DNA of 5,056 bases from Acidobacteriota bacterium. Its GTDB lineage: Bacteria; Acidobacteriota; Vicinamibacteria; Vicinamibacterales; UBA2999. This document shows, one piece after another, positions 4,288-5,056 of the stretch. The translations under genes and the position numbers were made by a program. The notes under the pieces were generated by a model. It had not been told where the DNA came from. It saw nothing but the letters and a program-made list of their open reading frames with translations, and ran no database searches. Positions within the stretch are counted from its first letter, which is position 1; every line of letters begins with the position of its first letter. The stretch spans positions 1 through 5,056 of the forward strand of contig CANJYC010000171.1 in NCBI GenBank assembly GCA_947478985.1. Reading direction: 5' to 3'.

Positions 4288-5056
4288 TTGAAGCGTCAGC
4301 GGGAAGGGTCCGTCATCTGCACGTCGTGCGGCGTGCTCGTCGGGGTCAACGACGACACCTGTTATCAGTGCGGCCGCCGCAACCCAGGCCTCTGGGGCTT
4401 TGCGCCCGCGCTGCGTGCGCTCGGCGGCGACCTCGGCTTCGTGCCGTTCGTCATGGGCACCTGCGCCGTGATGTACGTGCTGACGCTCATCGCCTCGCAG
4501 GGCAGCATCGGCATGGGCGGGCTCGGCTTCTTCTCGCCGAACCGGCGCGCCCTCTTCATGTTCGGCGAGAGCGGTGCTGTTCCGGTCTTCAGCGCCGGGC
4601 GCTGGTGGACGGTGCTGAGCGCCGGCTGGCTGCACGGCGGCCTGCTGCACATCGTGTTCAACATGATGGCGCTGCGCCAGATCGCGCCGGCCGCGGCGGA
4701 ACTCTTCGGGCCCGGCCGGATGGTCATCATCTACACGGCCGGTTCGATCGCCGGCTTCGCGCTCAGCTCGATTGCCGGCGCCTATCTTCCCGGCATCCTG
4801 CAGGGTGGTCTCTACACCGTCGGAGCGTCAGCCTCGATTGCCGGACTCGTCGGCGCCATTCTGGCCTATGGGCATCGCAGCGGCAGCAGCCAGGCGCGCA
4901 GTTATGCCACGAGCGTCATCATCCAGCTTGTCGTGATCGGCTTCCTCATGCCCGGCATCGACAACTACGCGCACGGCGGCGGGCTGGCCGGGGGCTATCT
5001 TGTCGCCCGCCTGCTGGACCCGTTGAAGCCGGAGCGCATTGATCACATTGTCATCG
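4288..5056 (+). CDS. Rhomboid-family intramembrane serine protease with N-terminal zinc ribbon (partial)
   Basis: 256 codons are visible and the gene continues past the right edge. Rhomboids cut membrane proteins within the bilayer. From the N-terminus: a zinc ribbon with CTSC (residues 11-14) and CYQC (25-28) followed by GRRNPGLWGF; a hydrophobic segment near 50-70; HGGLLHIVFN with His116, His121 and Asn125, the conserved L2/TM2 signature; the catalytic serine Ser181 in GASAS; and the catalytic histidine His229 in NYAHGGGLAGG. The dyad and oxyanion residues are thus present. The classical GxSG is GASA here, with Ala after the serine. The start is uncertain: GTG 4282, CTG 4285 and TTG 4288 are consecutive in frame, and GAGG at 4277-4280 is 7 nt before the TTG but only 1 nt before the GTG, so TTG is chosen. 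An in-frame TGA at 4264 rules out starts further upstream. The cytosolic zinc ribbon probably binds a partner or nucleic acid; its role is unknown. Confidence 0.88.
   Translation, partial: MKRQREGSVICTSCGVLVGVNDDTCYQCGRRNPGLWGFAPALRALGGDLGFVPFVMGTCAVMYVLTLIASQGSIGMGGLGFFSPNRRALFMFGESGAVPVFSAGRWWTVLSAGWLHGGLLHIVFNMMALRQIAPAAAELFGPGRMVIIYTAGSIAGFALSSIAGAYLPGILQGGLYTVGASASIAGLVGAILAYGHRSGSSQARSYATSVIIQLVVIGFLMPGIDNYAHGGGLAGGYLVARLLDPLKPERIDHIVI

Overview
The window is GC-rich, densely coding bacterial chromosome with eight recognisable genes, two of them cut by the window edges. Strong G/C preference at third codon positions, a large secreted protein of a lineage-restricted look, a zinc-ribbon-tagged rhomboid and a small CxxC protein together suggest an Acidobacteriota-like soil bacterium. 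That assignment is an inference from gene style; no rRNA or marker gene is present. No tRNA, CRISPR array, insertion sequence or phage gene was seen.

Left part (1-1150, minus strand): the start of a membrane-anchored protein, possibly FMN-binding, runs off the left edge. Upstream of it in the same direction lies a secreted protein of about 300 residues and unknown function. A spacer of about 150 bp with a plausible rightward promoter separates this from a plus-strand class II cytochrome c (cytochrome c'/c556 type, 1302-1742), which is followed by a 16-bp hairpin.

Middle part (1874-3238, plus strand): a MarR-family repressor gene and an NmrA-like NAD(P)-binding oxidoreductase gene overlap by 4 bp and form a clear two-gene operon. 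Its promoter has TTGACA, a 17-nt spacer and AATAAT. A perfect 12-bp palindrome (TTCGAATTCGAA) sits in the core promoter, and the start codon lies only about 8 nt after the expected transcription start. This looks like a self-regulated switch in which MarR controls a redox or electrophile-responsive enzyme.

Right part: a small double-CxxC protein (3228-3599, minus) overlaps the end of the NmrA-like gene tail to tail. Its ribosome-binding site lies inside a predicted hairpin whose loop region carries another TTCGAA palindrome. Upstream of it on the same strand is ubiX (flavin prenyltransferase, 3674-4258), with all the expected catalytic residues. Divergent from ubiX, across a gap of only about 29 bp that holds a perfect 12-bp palindrome, is a rhomboid-family intramembrane protease with an N-terminal zinc ribbon, running off the right edge.

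No wholly new system is obvious. The most interesting signals are regulatory: the near-leaderless, palindrome-covered MarR operon, the hairpin over the small protein's ribosome-binding site, and the palindrome in the very short ubiX/rhomboid gap.
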